From: Warburgia ugandensis | Lineage: Eukaryota; Streptophyta; Magnoliopsida; Canellales; Canellaceae | Direction of reading: 5' to 3' | Assembly: GCA_035236585.1 (NCBI GenBank) | Contig: CP141139.1 | Coordinates: 19,856,990 to 19,920,989, forward strand | Length of the DNA stretch: 64,000 nucleotides | Shown here: one piece after another, positions 23,686-37,567 of the stretch | Position numbering within the stretch: position 1 is the first letter of the stretch | Layout of the letters: every line of letters begins with the position of its first letter | The notes under the pieces: model-generated | Databases searched by the model: none | What the model was told of the DNA's origin: nothing | The model's input: the letters and a program-made list of their open reading frames with translations, nothing else | Position numbers and translations under genes: made by a program

Positions 23686-25980
23686 ATGCCCCTTTGGATA
23701 TGCGACGAAACCGATAGGTTAGTCTCATACGACCAAAAAGACAAACCAACAATGGCTAATCAACGATCAAGGGGTAATTCACCCCATGGTAGTATCAGAG
23801 GTGATCAAGGTCCTTCATTCATCATGAATGAGGACCCATCACCTCTAATTGATGATGAATATCAACCTCCACCAAGGAGGAATAATCATCAACAAAGAAA
23901 TTGGAGAAGGAATGGAAATAGGGAATGGGACCAACAGAGTGACCATGGACAAAATGATGCTTATCAGAATCCTCATGGACGAACCTTAAGAGACTACCTT
24001 CAACCTACACGCACCAGTACACCCTCTTGTGTCATTCTTCCTCAAAATGTTGGTGCATTAGAATTAAAAATGGGAGTAATTCAATTACTTCCCAAATTTC
24101 ATGGGCTAGTTAGTGAGAGTCCTTATTTGCATTTTAAAGAATTTGATGAGGTATGTAGTACCCAAAGAACCCAAAATATAGGTCTAGATACTGTCAGGCT
24201 TAAGCTATTTCCTTTCTCTTTAAAGGAAAAAGCAAAAATGTGGTTTAATGCACTGCCACCAGGTTCCATAAGGACTTGAAATAAAATGACTAGGGAATTC
24301 TTGAAAAAGTTTCTCCCTACACATAAAACAAATACACTCCGTTGTAAGATAATGAACTTTACCCAAAAAGATAAAGAATCATTCTACCAATGCTGGGAAA
24401 GGTTCAAAGATCTATTGCTCACTTGCCCACATCATGGCTATGAACCATGACGCATTATTAGCTTCTTTTATGAAGGACTTAATTCTGACATGCGTCAGTT
24501 TGTAGAGATGATGTGCAATGGTAACTTTTTTATTAAACAACCAAATGAGGTGGAGGAGTATTTGGAATGGCTAGCTGAAAGTGCACAGACCTGGGCTAAC
24601 TCAGAAAGAGTAGAACATTTAGATAGACCCCAGCCCACTACCACATCTATTAAGGGAGGCATGTATGCCATGACTGAAAAAAATGAAATCAGTGCCAAAG
24701 TAGCAACCCTAGCTAAAAAAGTAGAAGCCATGGAAATGGGAACAAAAACCTTAACTAATGATGAACAAGTGTGTAGCATTTGTGAAAGTACATCACATCT
24801 TACTAAGAAATGTCCTACCATCCCTGCATTTCAAGATGTACTTCATGATCAGGCTAATGCACTCCATAATTATAAAAGACCTTTCTCCCCATATTCTGAG
24901 ACATATAATCCCAACTGGAGAAACTATCCAAATTTCAGTTGGAGAAATGGACCTAATGCAAATGTCTCACAACCAGGCCCATACCAGAGTCATCAACAAC
25001 CAAACCAAGGACTACTTGCTCCATCCCCATACCAAACTCATCAACCTCATTCTCTTGGACTTTACTTGCCCCCACCTAAACGGCATGTAGAGGATAATCA
25101 AGTTAATCAGAACCAGGAGAAGAAAATTTCTCAATTAGAAAAGTCTGTGAATGAACTAAAAAATATAATGAGTCAAATGATGCAAAATATGGAAAAAGGA
25201 AAATTCCCAGCTCAACCACAAGCAAACCCTAAGAGAGTGCATGCGATTAGTATTAATGCATCTGATGAAACATCTAGCTCTACCATGGAACAGACTAAAG
25301 CTGTTACTATTCTTAGGAGTGGTAAAATAGTTGAAAAAGATGAGCCTCAAAAGATTGAAAAGGTAGAAAAACATAAAGAAAAATCTAAAGAAAAGGACCA
25401 TGTTTCACCTGTTGACCCATGTCCATTCCCTGCTCCATTCCCTCAAAGGTTGCACTAAGCCCCAAAGTCTACATCTAATGATGGGATTTTAGAGATTTTC
25501 AAGCAAGTCAATATCAACATACCGATCTTAGATGCTATAAAACAAATCCCATCATATGTCAAATTCTTAAAAGACTTATGCACCATCAAGAGAAAATTAA
25601 ATGTCCAAAAGAAGGCATTTTTGACTAAACAGGTTAGTTCTATTCTTCAACACCATACACCACCAAAGTACAAGGATCCTAGTTGCCCCACTCTTACTTG
25701 CATTATTGGCAACTACAAAATTAACCAAGCTCTTCTTGATTTAGGATCTAGTGTAAACTTATTACCATACTCGATATACGAACAATTAGGTCTGGTTGAA
25801 TTGAAACCTACATCTACTACGCTCCAGCTAGCTGATCATTCTGTAAAAATATCGAGAGGGGTAATAGAGGATGTGTTAGTCCAGATAGAACAATTTTGTT
25901 TCCCTGTAGATTTTTTGGTTCTAGATACACAACCAGTGGTAAATGAGAAGAATGAAATACCAGCCATCCTAAGATGACCA
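23686..25980 (+). pseudogene. Athila-like gag and protease remnant
   Basis: Gag covers about 23750-25458, with LPKFHGLVSESPYLHFKEF and LFPFSLKEKAKMWFNALP, typical of Athila/Tat gag. A Cys/His-type segment (CSICESTSHLTKKC) near 24770 is a zinc-knuckle remnant, followed by a Gln/Pro/Asn-rich region. The aspartic protease follows at about 25621-25980 with LLDLGSSVNLLPYSIYEQLG, which holds the DLGSS active-site form of this group. The coding region is broken and pol beyond the protease is missing. Confidence 0.85.
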
Positions 25981-26120
25981 TTTTTAACTACGTCCAATGC
26001 CTTAATCAATTGTAGAAATGGTGTGATGAAATTGTCCTTTGGCAATATGACAATAGAGCTCAACATCTTCAATATATGTATGCAACCTGGTGAAACTACT
26101 GATGATTTAACCATAGTAAC

Positions 26121-28522
26121 CTAGCTGCAGTGGAGGCCACTGCTCATCACTCAACCCCCATGGAAGACCAAGCAACAGTGCGATTCTTGCAAGAACACTA
26201 TGATATAGGATTGCACCCAAGGTAGACAATATATGCTGATGTGGAGGTGCAATCATTTTGATTGCCAACCCAATCTGCATCAGAGTATGCAATATGAGTG
26301 TAAGGACAGCGACGATGTAAAACAATACCATGGTTTAGAGTGTTTTTCAAGTAGCAAAACACACGTTTTAAAGCTTGCTGATGTTGTATAGTGTGTGCAT
26401 GCATAAATTGAGATAGTTTATTCACAACAAACACAATATCTGGACGTGTGAGTGTGAGATATTGCAAGGCACCAACCATCTTCCTGTATTGAGTTACATC
26501 TACAGATGCCAAGCCATCATTTAAGCTCAAGGTGCAAGTGGTAGATAAAGGAGTGGAGATAGGCTTAACACCATGTAGATCAAAACGCTCAAGTAGAACA
26601 CAAACATAACTATGTTGGGTAAGAAATAAGCCTGCATCTGTAGGAGTGAGTTCAATGCCAAGAAAGACAGAAGGTTCTCCAAAGTCCTTAAGTGAGAATT
26701 TGTCTGCAAGAGCCACAGTGAAATTGGATAGAAATACAATATCTTTGCTCGTTAGAAGTAAATCATCAACATATACTATGAAGTATGCAATGACAGAGCC
26801 ATGATGGTAGATAAATAGAGAAGCATCACTCTTAGAATTCATAAAGCCATATTGCGAAAGGAAAGTGCTTAAGGCGGTGTACCAAGACCTGGGTGCCTAC
26901 TTCAATCCATAAATGGCTTTACGAAGTTTGCAAATATGACTGGGGTACTAAGGATGCACAAATCCTAGGGGTTGCTTCATGTAGACAGTCTCAGTGAGTG
27001 TGTCATTGAGAAAGGCATTATTCACATTTAGTTGTTTGATAACCCAACCACGACTAAGAGCAATAGAGAGAACCAATTTGATGGTCTGACGTTTAATCAC
27101 CAGACTAAAATTATGTAAGTAATCAACTCCAGGACGTTGTAAAAAACCCTAAACTATAAGCATGGCTTTATATCTAGAGATTGAGCCATCAGGATGGTGT
27201 TTGAACCTGAACACACACTTGCAACCCACGTTGTTAGTAGTGGTGAAAGGAGAAACTAAATCATAAGTTCCATTCTTAACAAGTGCAATAAATTCTTCTA
27301 ATATAGCTTGTTTCTAGTGGGGAAACCGTAGTACTTGAGATAAATAGGTGGGTTCAATGGGGTCGGGTAAGGGGTATTTGGTGGACTAAAAAATTTGTTT
27401 GGGTTTGAAGACATTATTACAAGACCTTATAATTGGATGAGTCTGAGATGGATGTGTAGGGGGATGAGGCGGGATAGAAGTTGGTAATGGGGAGGGAACC
27501 AAAGAGGAGTTTTGTGAGTTATCACTATGCGCATTTGGAGAAGGAGAGATATTTGAGGAAGCTAATGGGTTCAGTGGAGAGAAGGATTGGTCATGTGTAA
27601 GTGGTAAGGAGGAAGAGATAGTGGGAGACCAGGAATTAACTAAAGGTTCTGGTGATAGGATGGAATGGTGCACCAAGGTGAGTGGTAACTGTGGTGGGTT
27701 ATTTTCTTTAAGAAGAGAAGCAGAAGATGACGTAGGAACCAAGAAGATTGGTTCTAAAGATGATTGTGATGGGCTGCTAGTTGGATACCAAGAAGAGGGG
27801 TCACGTGGTGGAGTGGAGGAAGAAGCAAAAGGAAAGACTTCTTCACATAATTTTACATGCCATGAGACAAAGAAGCAATTGTCCATGTAGTCAAAACAAA
27901 TGTAGGCACTTTGACTATTAGAATATCCTAAAAAAACATAGGGGATGAACAAAAATTTAATTTATGAGAGGTACAAGACCTTAAATGAAAAAAGCACAAG
28001 GAACCAAAGACCTAAAATTTTGAATAATTAGAAATGGTGTGAAACATAGTCTCAAAAGGAGTCTTCATTGCCAAGAGAGGTGCCGGCAATCTATTAATGA
28101 GAAAGATTACAGTTTGAAAAGTGAAACTCCAAAATTTTAAAGGTAAAGAAGAATGATGAATTAAACTAAGAGCTATTTCCAAAATATGACTATAGCATCC
28201 TTCAGCCATACCATTATGTTCAGGGGTATGGGGAGGAGTAGTTAGGAGGCTGATACCATGTGATGCAAGAAAAGATCGCAATTTGAGAAATTTAGCTCCA
28301 TTATTGTTGTAAATGGTTTTAATTACAAATTTAAGTTTTTCTCAATAAGAGCTTTGAATTGAGTAACAATAGTAAGGACATCACTTTTATTTTTTAAAGG
28401 ATATAACCAGGCATATCAGGAGTAATGATCAACAAAAATAACATAGTAGTGAAAATTATCAATAGAGACTAAAGGAGTAAGACCCCATACATCATCATAT
28501 AACAATTCTAAAGGTTTGGAGC
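26121..28522 (-). pseudogene. Copia integrase (part), reverse transcriptase and RNase H remnant
   Basis: Integrase core residues HTPEHNGMAEG and FLINRLPAPLL are at 28012-28281. A Ser/Pro-rich linker is at 27386-27952. Reverse transcriptase with IVYVDDLLLTS is near 26750-26790, and the RNase H start (YSDADWVGNQND) near 26240-26275. Broken. Confidence 0.85.
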
Positions 28523-30287
28523 TGTGACAACCCTAGTTTTTATAACATATTTTATAATACATTTCGTAAAGACAGGGCCCTTAGTAGTAAAACAATTTCG
28601 CAAAACAAAGTAGTAGAAATTCTTTTCTTTAGAATTTGTTTTGTAAAACCCAAGTCACCACTTCATACATAACATAAGTAGAGTTTTGTATAAGATAAAA
28701 TTTCATTGAAGGAATATACTTTTATTAAAATTCAGGACCCATCTAGTGGTTCATAATACACAGCCCATTGTATCCTTAAAATACTTGTCCAAATACACAA
28801 TCCAAATTACAAAGCTCTAAATACAATACAAGCTCTCAATACAATGTTTCAAGGGATATACCTTGATTACTTATTTTTCAATAGTTCTTCAAGTCTTGAG
28901 CTCCTAAGTCTTCTTCTCTATATATGAGATATTGTAAACATTCAAACATTTACAATATCTCAGCTAGCTATGCTTGGCAGGGGATAAAAATGTAAGTTAT
29001 TGATAGTATAATCTCAATATTTAATTATCCCATGATTCATTCTATCATAAACACATTCATGGACCACTAACATTTATATGGACATATATTTTCTTTGTCA
29101 TTTGCATCCATCTTTATACATACATATTATATACAAACAAATCCATGAAAATTGTGAAAATAGTCAATAATCATTTCCATACTAAGCTGATTAACTCCTT
29201 TCACTATAGGAGATTTGTATCTCAACTAGTTACTATACTGGGATTTCCCTTCTTAAGAAAAATACTGGTAATATACAATTACCTGGCATTTCATCATGTC
29301 ATCCCTTAAGGCATTTTACTATAACAATTTCATATGCATCATAATGCAAAATAATCAAAGACTAATATGCTTACAGTCTGATCCGTACAGGGCATCCGGA
29401 TAACTGCTCTATAATCTACTTATACCATTATTAGTGGAAATTACAATATCCATGTCTGTATGGGGCACCATGGCTGTCACAGTGGTGGCCTTCCTATAAT
29501 TTTTCCTCCCGACTTTCTACCTTTCTTAGGCTTAGTATTCAATATCATCAAGTTTTGGCGAGCGGATGGCCAAACCTTCATAACTCTCCTAACATAGCAT
29601 CCCCAGGCCTGCGCCTGTTTAAAACAAAACCACAAGCCTCCATGCTTGTATGTAAAATAATATTTATACATATTAGACTATCTGTCTGTTTATCTAGGGC
29701 TAGAATATTTTCTACTCCCCTATTCAATTAGGGTTGTTCTCAATTCTTGACTTAACCATTTTATACTTATTTTTCTCATTATTTGGTTGGATAATATTTA
29801 ATTTTGTGGTACTTACCACAATATATTGGTATTGTACATGTCAATACTTCAAAACATAAGATCATGTATTAAACATGTATCTTCATGTAAAGGCATTCTT
29901 AAAATCCACCTACCTCAATAAGGTATTCTTACTCCTTGAAATCTACCATAGTCTTGATCAACATATCTATCAAATCATATGTATAATGTTATCTTTCTAG
30001 TCAAGGGCACATACTACACTGTCTTTTGATTATCTTTATATAGGATGATCTGAATCTTTCTTCCTTGAATTACATATAACCAAGGGTTCAATATCTTCTA
30101 TACAAATACTATCTATATCATACATAAACAATCTAATCTATATTAGTATTTCTTTTTCTTTATTGTTTTTTATCATTCAAGATCTCATCTTGTTTGATCA
30201 TCCTTATCTTATTTACTATTTTTATTAGGGTTAGATAATTTACTAATATTTTATGCTCTTATTATTATTATTCAACCAGTTAATGTT

Positions 30288-30745
<458 letters not shown>

Positions 30746-33159
30746 TAGATGAAAATAACTTATTTCAGCCTAAGTTCTGCTTCTCTTATTTTCAATTAGC
30801 TAAGGCTTGCTAGCTAAATGGGTGAACACAAAGTGGTTATCAACGGAAGGCAGGAGAAGAGTGAGGCTCTATTAGAAAAACCCCTTTACCACTATGTTCA
30901 ACATTCACTATAGTGACCTTAGCTCAACCTTTGATAAGGTTCCTATGAGCATGTTAACCCTAAGTACTCTTTCTAATTGATTTTAATTAAGTCCATGAAC
31001 ATTTAAAATGTCATTCATGAGGTTTATTATTCTCCTAGTTTGGGCCAATGATTTGATAATCCTTAGATTGTCCTACTCACTATAGCCCTTACTAATTAAG
31101 TCCAAGTCAAATAATTCACTCTTATTTGTATCATGAAACTCTACTTTCTCATTAGATTCTATTTTTGGTGTTTTATGCTCTTTATCTCATAACTACTTTA
31201 ACAATTAAATCTACTAATAAAATTTAACCATAAATGAATTATATAACTTTAAAGTATAAAACTACATAATTGAACAACTTAATGATAATGGTACAAGGTA
31301 CTTAAGATTATACTAGCATGATTTCTAACTAATGTACTTTATCCAATAAACTCAAATTAAACTATCATGGACCTAAGGTACCATCTCATACCATAGTCTA
31401 ATCTAACATGAAATCCTAAAATAGTCCTAAGTTACAATTGCATAAAATCATACCAACATGGTCCTAAGTTACAATTCATCAGTCATGAATAATTTTATGG
31501 ACATTTGAAATGAAGTTATACTAAGATAATCTATCGTGGATCCTATATTCATGAAATAAATCAAATGAAATCAATGCATAACTCAAGCTAACTCTTTTCT
31601 CATTATTAAAGCTTTTACTTATGATTCAACCATTAGATCTTAAGTCTTTTCCTTTTAATCAAGTGTTTTAATTAATTTTAGAGCTCTTATTCCATTAAGG
31701 TCCAAGATCATATTCCTTTGTTTTCTATCATATTTAATATATGATTTTAATGGATTCTATCATAATATCATTCATTCAATCCATCCCAAGGATCTGATCA
31801 TACTTGATCTCATTGATCAAGTGGGTCCCTTTGTATTTTAGGGTTTTTCTACCATAAAAGGTAGATCCTTCAATTTATCTTAGATCTATCTAAATAAATC
31901 ATGAATATCACTTGATTTCAACATTATTTCATCAGTAAATCAGATCCCTAAGATCTGATCATCTCAAATCTTGAAGATCATGAAAATTAGAAGCTTAATT
32001 CTTAAATATAGAAAGTTTCATGAAGAATTTTTTAAATTTTATGATTTCAAAAGAAAATAGAAGTTATAAGTTTTCCATAGCTTCTTTCCTATCTCAATTT
32101 GGAGTTCAAATGACTCCACAATTGAACTGTGAAGTTCATAGTCGTTTTAATGGTCCAGTTTGATTTGGCCGTTAAAACAGGACAAAACAAACGGAACCTG
32201 CAAAATTGGTCATCCCACCCTATTTTACTGATGACCACTGGTGAAAATGGGGTGGTGACCTATAAATGGTGAGACAATCCAAATCGGACTATCAAATCAC
32301 TATCTCCCTTTTCTCCATCAAATTGGGCTATCAAATATCCACGAAATTGGATGTTATTTCATAACTAGTGGTTTTGGGCCCTTCTAAATCTATTGGATGG
32401 CTCAAATTTTTCATCTAAACCCTCCATGATGTAGATATGGAGGGTTTTTCACTATAACTTGATTTTTCCAAAAATTAACAAAAAATCAAATTTAGTAAAA
32501 TTAAAAATATCAAACATGATATAAAATGAATATGGGATGATATCTACCTACTTGATTTGCTTATAAATGAAGAATTCATGCCAAAATAAATAAATCATCG
32601 CTGTATGTTATAACTCACCGAACAAATCTTGATTTGTGAGTTCCGGTTGATTAAACCATTGGATCTTCAAATTACTTTGGGGTTTTTATAGATCAGAAAT
32701 TCAAAATAATGTGGACAATGAGATTTGTAAAATTTTGTCTAGAACAGCGTGGCTAATTGAATTTAGGGTTATTGTACTATTCTAAAAAGAGGAGAGAGAA
32801 AGAGGAGAAAAGAGAGAGATTGGGGGAAATGGGGGAGGATTTTTTCTATGATTTTTTAGGGGATCTAGGGAAATTTATGGTGAAGTTTTAAAAAAATTTG
32901 CAGAATTTTTAGAGGTATTTATAGGCATTTTTTGTAATTTTTTATTATTTTCTTATTTTAATCTAAATTCCACTCAAAATATTACAATGGGTAGTGGAAT
33001 TTCCACTACCTCCACTAAGGGTTGAGTCTTGGGTGATATTTGACTTGCATCATTTCTGATCTCAGTCCTTACCTAACTTTTATGGGTCCCCACTAAAGAG
33101 TGAAATGATCATTTTGCCCTTTTATTTTCAAAAATGGAGAAAAATAGGCATTATATATC

Positions 33160-33395
33160 CGAACTTAGAATTTAGTGTACTTAGAATCATTTTGATCAAT
33201 TTTCTAAGTAAATTCCAAATATTCATGTTTTAATTCTTGGTTATAAGTAAAATTACTATTTTACCCTTTTGTTTAGAAAATTAGAGATTTTTCATTTTAA
33301 CTTGAAATTGAACGTACTTAACATCATTTTGAATAGTTTTCCAAGTACATTCAAAATATTCATATTTTAAATCATGGTTTAATCTCTTTAAAAAG
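33160..33395 (+). repeat. Two-copy tandem repeat near the LTR end
   Basis: The block with GTACTTAGAATCATTTTGAT and ATATTCATGTTTTAAT (from about 33163) recurs from about 33300 as GTACTTAACATCATTTTGAA and ATATTCATATTTTAAA. Period about 138 bases. Confidence 0.75.
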
Positions 33396-33498
33396 AGAAT
33401 TTTCAATAACCTAATATTTTAGCTCAAAATTTCTAAAAATTCAAACTTTATTAATTTTCCTCAATAATTTACAAAAAATTTGGGTTTATTATAGGAGC

Positions 33499-34980
33499 TA
33501 GTAAGACTAGACTTAGAAAAAGGTATCTTGTGACTCTTACTACAAGTATAGGAGGCACAGGAAGAGATGGAGGAAGGCATGATAGGAAGAGAAACCACTT
33601 TAACAACATGGGTGAATGAGCGAAGAGATGGATGCGCCAACCATTGATGCCATATAGTGGATGAAGCTTTGACTGAAGGAAAAGCTTGGGGAGAGGTGGT
33701 AGGTTGAGTGGTGGCAAAAGAGAGTGTATAGACATAATCCTCATTGGATCCTTGGAGTAAAATCTTCCTCGTTTCCAAATCCTTCACAAGAAAATGATCA
33801 GGAAAAAATTCAAGTGAGACACTATTGCTTTTGCATAATTGAGGGACTGATAGCAAATTTTTGGTCATAGAAGGCACATAAAGAACATTAGATAGATATA
33901 AAGGATTAGAGGAAGTAAGCAAAGAGGTGGAACCAATGTGAGAAATTTCCAAACCGACACCATCGCCAACAAAGATTTGATCACCACCATCATATCCAGT
34001 CTTCAAGGTAAGATTTTGCAAATAATTGGTGATATGATTGGAAGCACCAGAATCAACCAGTCAAGTTTTATCTTTGGACTTGCCAGTAGTCGTTGTATTG
34101 GCAACAGGAGATTTTTCATATGGCTTGCCAAAAAGGTTGTTGCAAGTCTTGGCAGTGTAACCAATCTTCTTACAAATTTGCTAGACAGGACATGGTTGTG
34201 AAGGTGAAGGAGGCATGTTACCTAATATGAATTGAGAATAGCAGCCTTTATTGTTCGGTTGCGGTGTTCGTCAGGCTAGATTGGCAGTAGCTATGATAAC
34301 ATCAGAAAAAGGAACATCTCTAGTTAGAAAAATATCATGATCAACAAGTTTTTCATATAAATCTTCAAATGAGATGGGAGTATTAAAGGTACGAATAGCA
34401 GTAGCAATCTCCTTATACTTAGAGCCTAAAACATTTAAGGTATGAATCACCAAATCAAGATCATCCAATGGAATATTGATGACAGTCAACTCATCGGCAA
34501 TGGCCTTAATAGCTTGAAGGTAGTTAAGCATGGGCTTAGAGCTCTTGTAGAAATGAGAAATCTGCTCTTTGAGGAACATAACACGATATCTTCAGGAATT
34601 GGCATAATGCCTTTCCAAAGCAAGCCATGATTCATGGGAAGTAGTCGTTGTTCCAAGGTGAGTGAGAACTTTCTCAAACACAAAAGCGATGAGAGCATGG
34701 AGGATAAGTTGATCTTGGCAAATCCATGTCTCATAATCAGGGTTGGATGCTCCATTAAGAGTCGCAGGCAGACATGACTTGGAGCCATCAATGAAGTGTT
34801 TGAAACCATATCCACTAAACAAGGCATGGCACTGTATTTTCCAAACCGGGTAGTTGGTTGAAGTTAGCTTAATGGGAAGCTTGGCAGAGACGTTAATGCC
34901 TAGTAGATTCTAATTATTTGCGCTCATAGGGATGGCAGGTGAGGGATTAGAAGAGCTATTGTATGTTATAGCTGAAGAGA
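33499..34980 (-). pseudogene. Copia gag and GAG-pre-integrase remnant
   Basis: 34271-34820 is copia gag (QAIKAIADELTVINIPLDD and YKEIATAIRTF). 33499-34021 holds LYLSNVLYVPSMTKNLLSV and IWHQWLAHPSLRSF, the GAG-pre-integrase zone. An aspartic-protease zone lies between but is poorly preserved. Broken. Confidence 0.85.
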
Positions 34981-35019
34981 GAGAAAAATAAAGGATCGTG
35001 GAGCTTTTATGCTAGATGG

Positions 35020-35285
35020 CTCTGATACCATAAAGCGATAATAAATTGAGAGTAAAAGCTAAATTTTCTCATTGACAATATTGTCCTATATATACACATG
35101 TGTCAATAAGAGATAACAACTATTGGTTACAACAATTATGGGATATAGGATTACTTGGGTATAGGATACGGCTATATATACAGTTAAACAAATCTTATCT
35201 AAGTTATATCTGACTGAGTCAGACTTTGAGAGGATTGTTCCAATAGAGAGTTCAAGATGCAAAATGCAGAAAGTCTAAAATCGCA
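35020..35285 (-). repeat. Primer site and 5' LTR of the copia element
   Basis: On the minus strand TGGTATCAGAGCC (ending the LTR-adjacent zone at about 35033) is the tRNA-iMet primer site usual for copia. Upstream of it, about 250 bases with a TATATATAG box form a short LTR. The outer edge is approximate (TGCGA at 35285, or TGTGC near 35329). A perfect 9-base hairpin (CATCAACTT/AAGTTGATG) lies at 35284-35312. Confidence 0.65.
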
Positions 35286-35329
35286 TCAACTTAGCCAAGT
35301 TCCAAGTTGATGTAGCACATTTGATACTA

Positions 35330-37230
35330 TGGTTAATTGATATATAGCAAGGCAAAAGCACAACATAAAAACAATACAAAAGTTAAAAATACATGCATAA
35401 AGAAGTTAATAGTGGCATCTATTCGCAATTGGGAAGCATAAAGCACAACAAGATAGCTCAAAGTAAGTAGCATAATAGTAATTGCATTCATAAATAGTAT
35501 ATAGAGAGACTCAACATGAAAAATATTCAAAATACTAACTTGTTTGCTTTTTCGACCTTCTTGATAATGTACTCTACAAGTAAAGAATTAGAGAATGGTG
35601 CCATAATTTCATAGTAAAATAAAATGTTTGTACTACATGTTAAACATAAGTTAACAACAAAAAACTCACATGAATGAGGGCTTAAGAGATTAATATCTAA
35701 CCTATTCAAAATGTTTTAAGTAGTGATCCAAGTCTCCATGTGAAGAGCAAGTTGTATAATAGGAATACAAGACAAAAGAATGGACATGTTTGGAGCAGTA
35801 AATATTTAACATTCTTATCTTCTGCTGTTGAAATGTTGACTTATTTATGGAAAAACAACAATGGATAATTTGTAAATAATTTAAAAATAAGTGATAAGAT
35901 GCAATGATATATATACAATAAAAAAAATTATTAATAAACTTATATTTATTTTAAATTATCATTTTACCCTTATATACACATATGCTTAAAATAAGAGTAT
36001 AAAAGTGTTTGGGTATAATAATTTATATTTGTTTGGGTTCTCAACTCCAATCACGGCACCCCAGCTATGAAACTACAACTATACCAATAAGCTTTGATTT
36101 TTTCAAATGAAAATCAAGATTGTAGCTTCAGTTCTAATCGAATAACCATACCCTAATTTTTTAATTTGGTTCTTATCCTTTTCCAATTCTAGGTATACCA
36201 CCCTTAAGTGAGGTTGTGCATCATGAGGCTTCTTATGCAGGCAGACTCCTTTACTCTAGTTTAACTTTTTAGCTTGAATCTCCTTTCTTCTTGGGCCGCC
36301 CAAATGATGTTGTGCTCGTAAAATCCAGCCGTGCTGTGAATTTATAGAAGGGGCTAAAAAAATCTCATCTAGTAGTCACTCAGTAACATACAGCACAAAT
36401 TAATATGACCTGAAGTATTATCACAACATAAGAACAACAGAGATGGTACTAATTGATACATGGTGTCTTTGATCAGTCGTCATGAGAGTGTCCAAAGTTA
36501 TTGCACTCTAGTGTCCGTTCGTTGGATAGTTTGGACAGGGGAAGGGGACTACTTTGGTGTCTGAGTGCATAGTGGACTTATTTATAACCCGAATAATTGA
36601 GTCATCTTAGATCACTGGCGTACCAATTGTCTAAATCTGGGACCTACGATGGATAAAAATCTCAGCCAACTCTAGCTATGGATTGAATAATCTGACGATA
36701 ACCAAATGGTAGGGAATATTTTGGGTTCAAGACTAAAGGAAAGCTGTTAGCATTTACTTCTACATAATTTGCTCTAGTTTTAAATGGGGAAATTAATTAG
36801 ATTTCCATCACTTCCTACATGGAGACAGAAGCTTGTGTGGTTATTATTAGTCCAACGGTCCTGTTTAATGGGCCCTTACACACTCGATGGCAGGCTGAAT
36901 TATTTGCGATTTTACATGGGCCTACACAGTCTATGGCAGGGCATTGAAGCAGGACCTATCATTTGCAATTCTAACAAGTGTCCCCGTAAGAGGTCTCAAA
37001 CGGGAAACACGCAAATGCGCTTTGCCACTGTGGAAAATTTAACTGATAAGAAGAGCGGATAGCATCCTGTCACACATCCATTCTTTTTCGGTCCTTAAAG
37101 GACAGCTGATTTTTATTTTCCTGGTGAATCTTGGAATGAAGTTTCTCGCTCGCTCCATGCGCCGCAAACTTTGAACTAGCAGTTCGTTTTTTTCTGTCAA
37201 TTTCCACGTGAGGAATGCTAAACTGACCAC
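35330..37230. other. Unassigned AT-rich DNA
   Basis: No gene, repeat family or RNA recognised on either strand. Open frames are short and lack motifs. Confidence 0.45.
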
Positions 37231-37232
37231 AA

Positions 37233-37567
37233 AGGCAAGTGGGCATTTTCTAGAGCCCACCTTTGCATGGTCCAACATCCTCATCTCCTTGATCCAGCTT
37301 TGGTATCTAACGATTTTAAGTCTGAAATTTAGACAATGGTTTACCGAAGCTTTTAAACCATCCGTTTCAAGTATAGCCTATTAGACAGTAGAATCTCAGA
37401 CTGTAGTTTACCAAAGTTTCTAAACCATTTGTTTTCAAGTATAACTATTGAGACAGTAAAATCAATCGACCCACATGCTTTTTGATCCATTAGATACCTA
37501 AAGGTAGAGTAGGGAGATTGAAAGAGTCAGTATGCAAAGATGGGCTCCAGAAAATTGTGTTCGCTGG
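37233..37567. repeat. Foldback MITE-like element with about 80-base arms
   Basis: The left arm 37233-37312 (TTTTCTAGAGCCCACCTTTG to TTTGGTATCTAAC) pairs with the right arm 37489-37567 (TTAGATACCTAAA to CAAAGATGGGCTCCAGAAAA). The loop holds a two-copy direct repeat of about 75 bases containing GTTTACC.AAG and TAAACCAT..GTTT (37336 and 37406). Size and structure fit a non-autonomous DNA transposon, possibly Mutator-related. The target duplication was not resolved. Confidence 0.6.
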
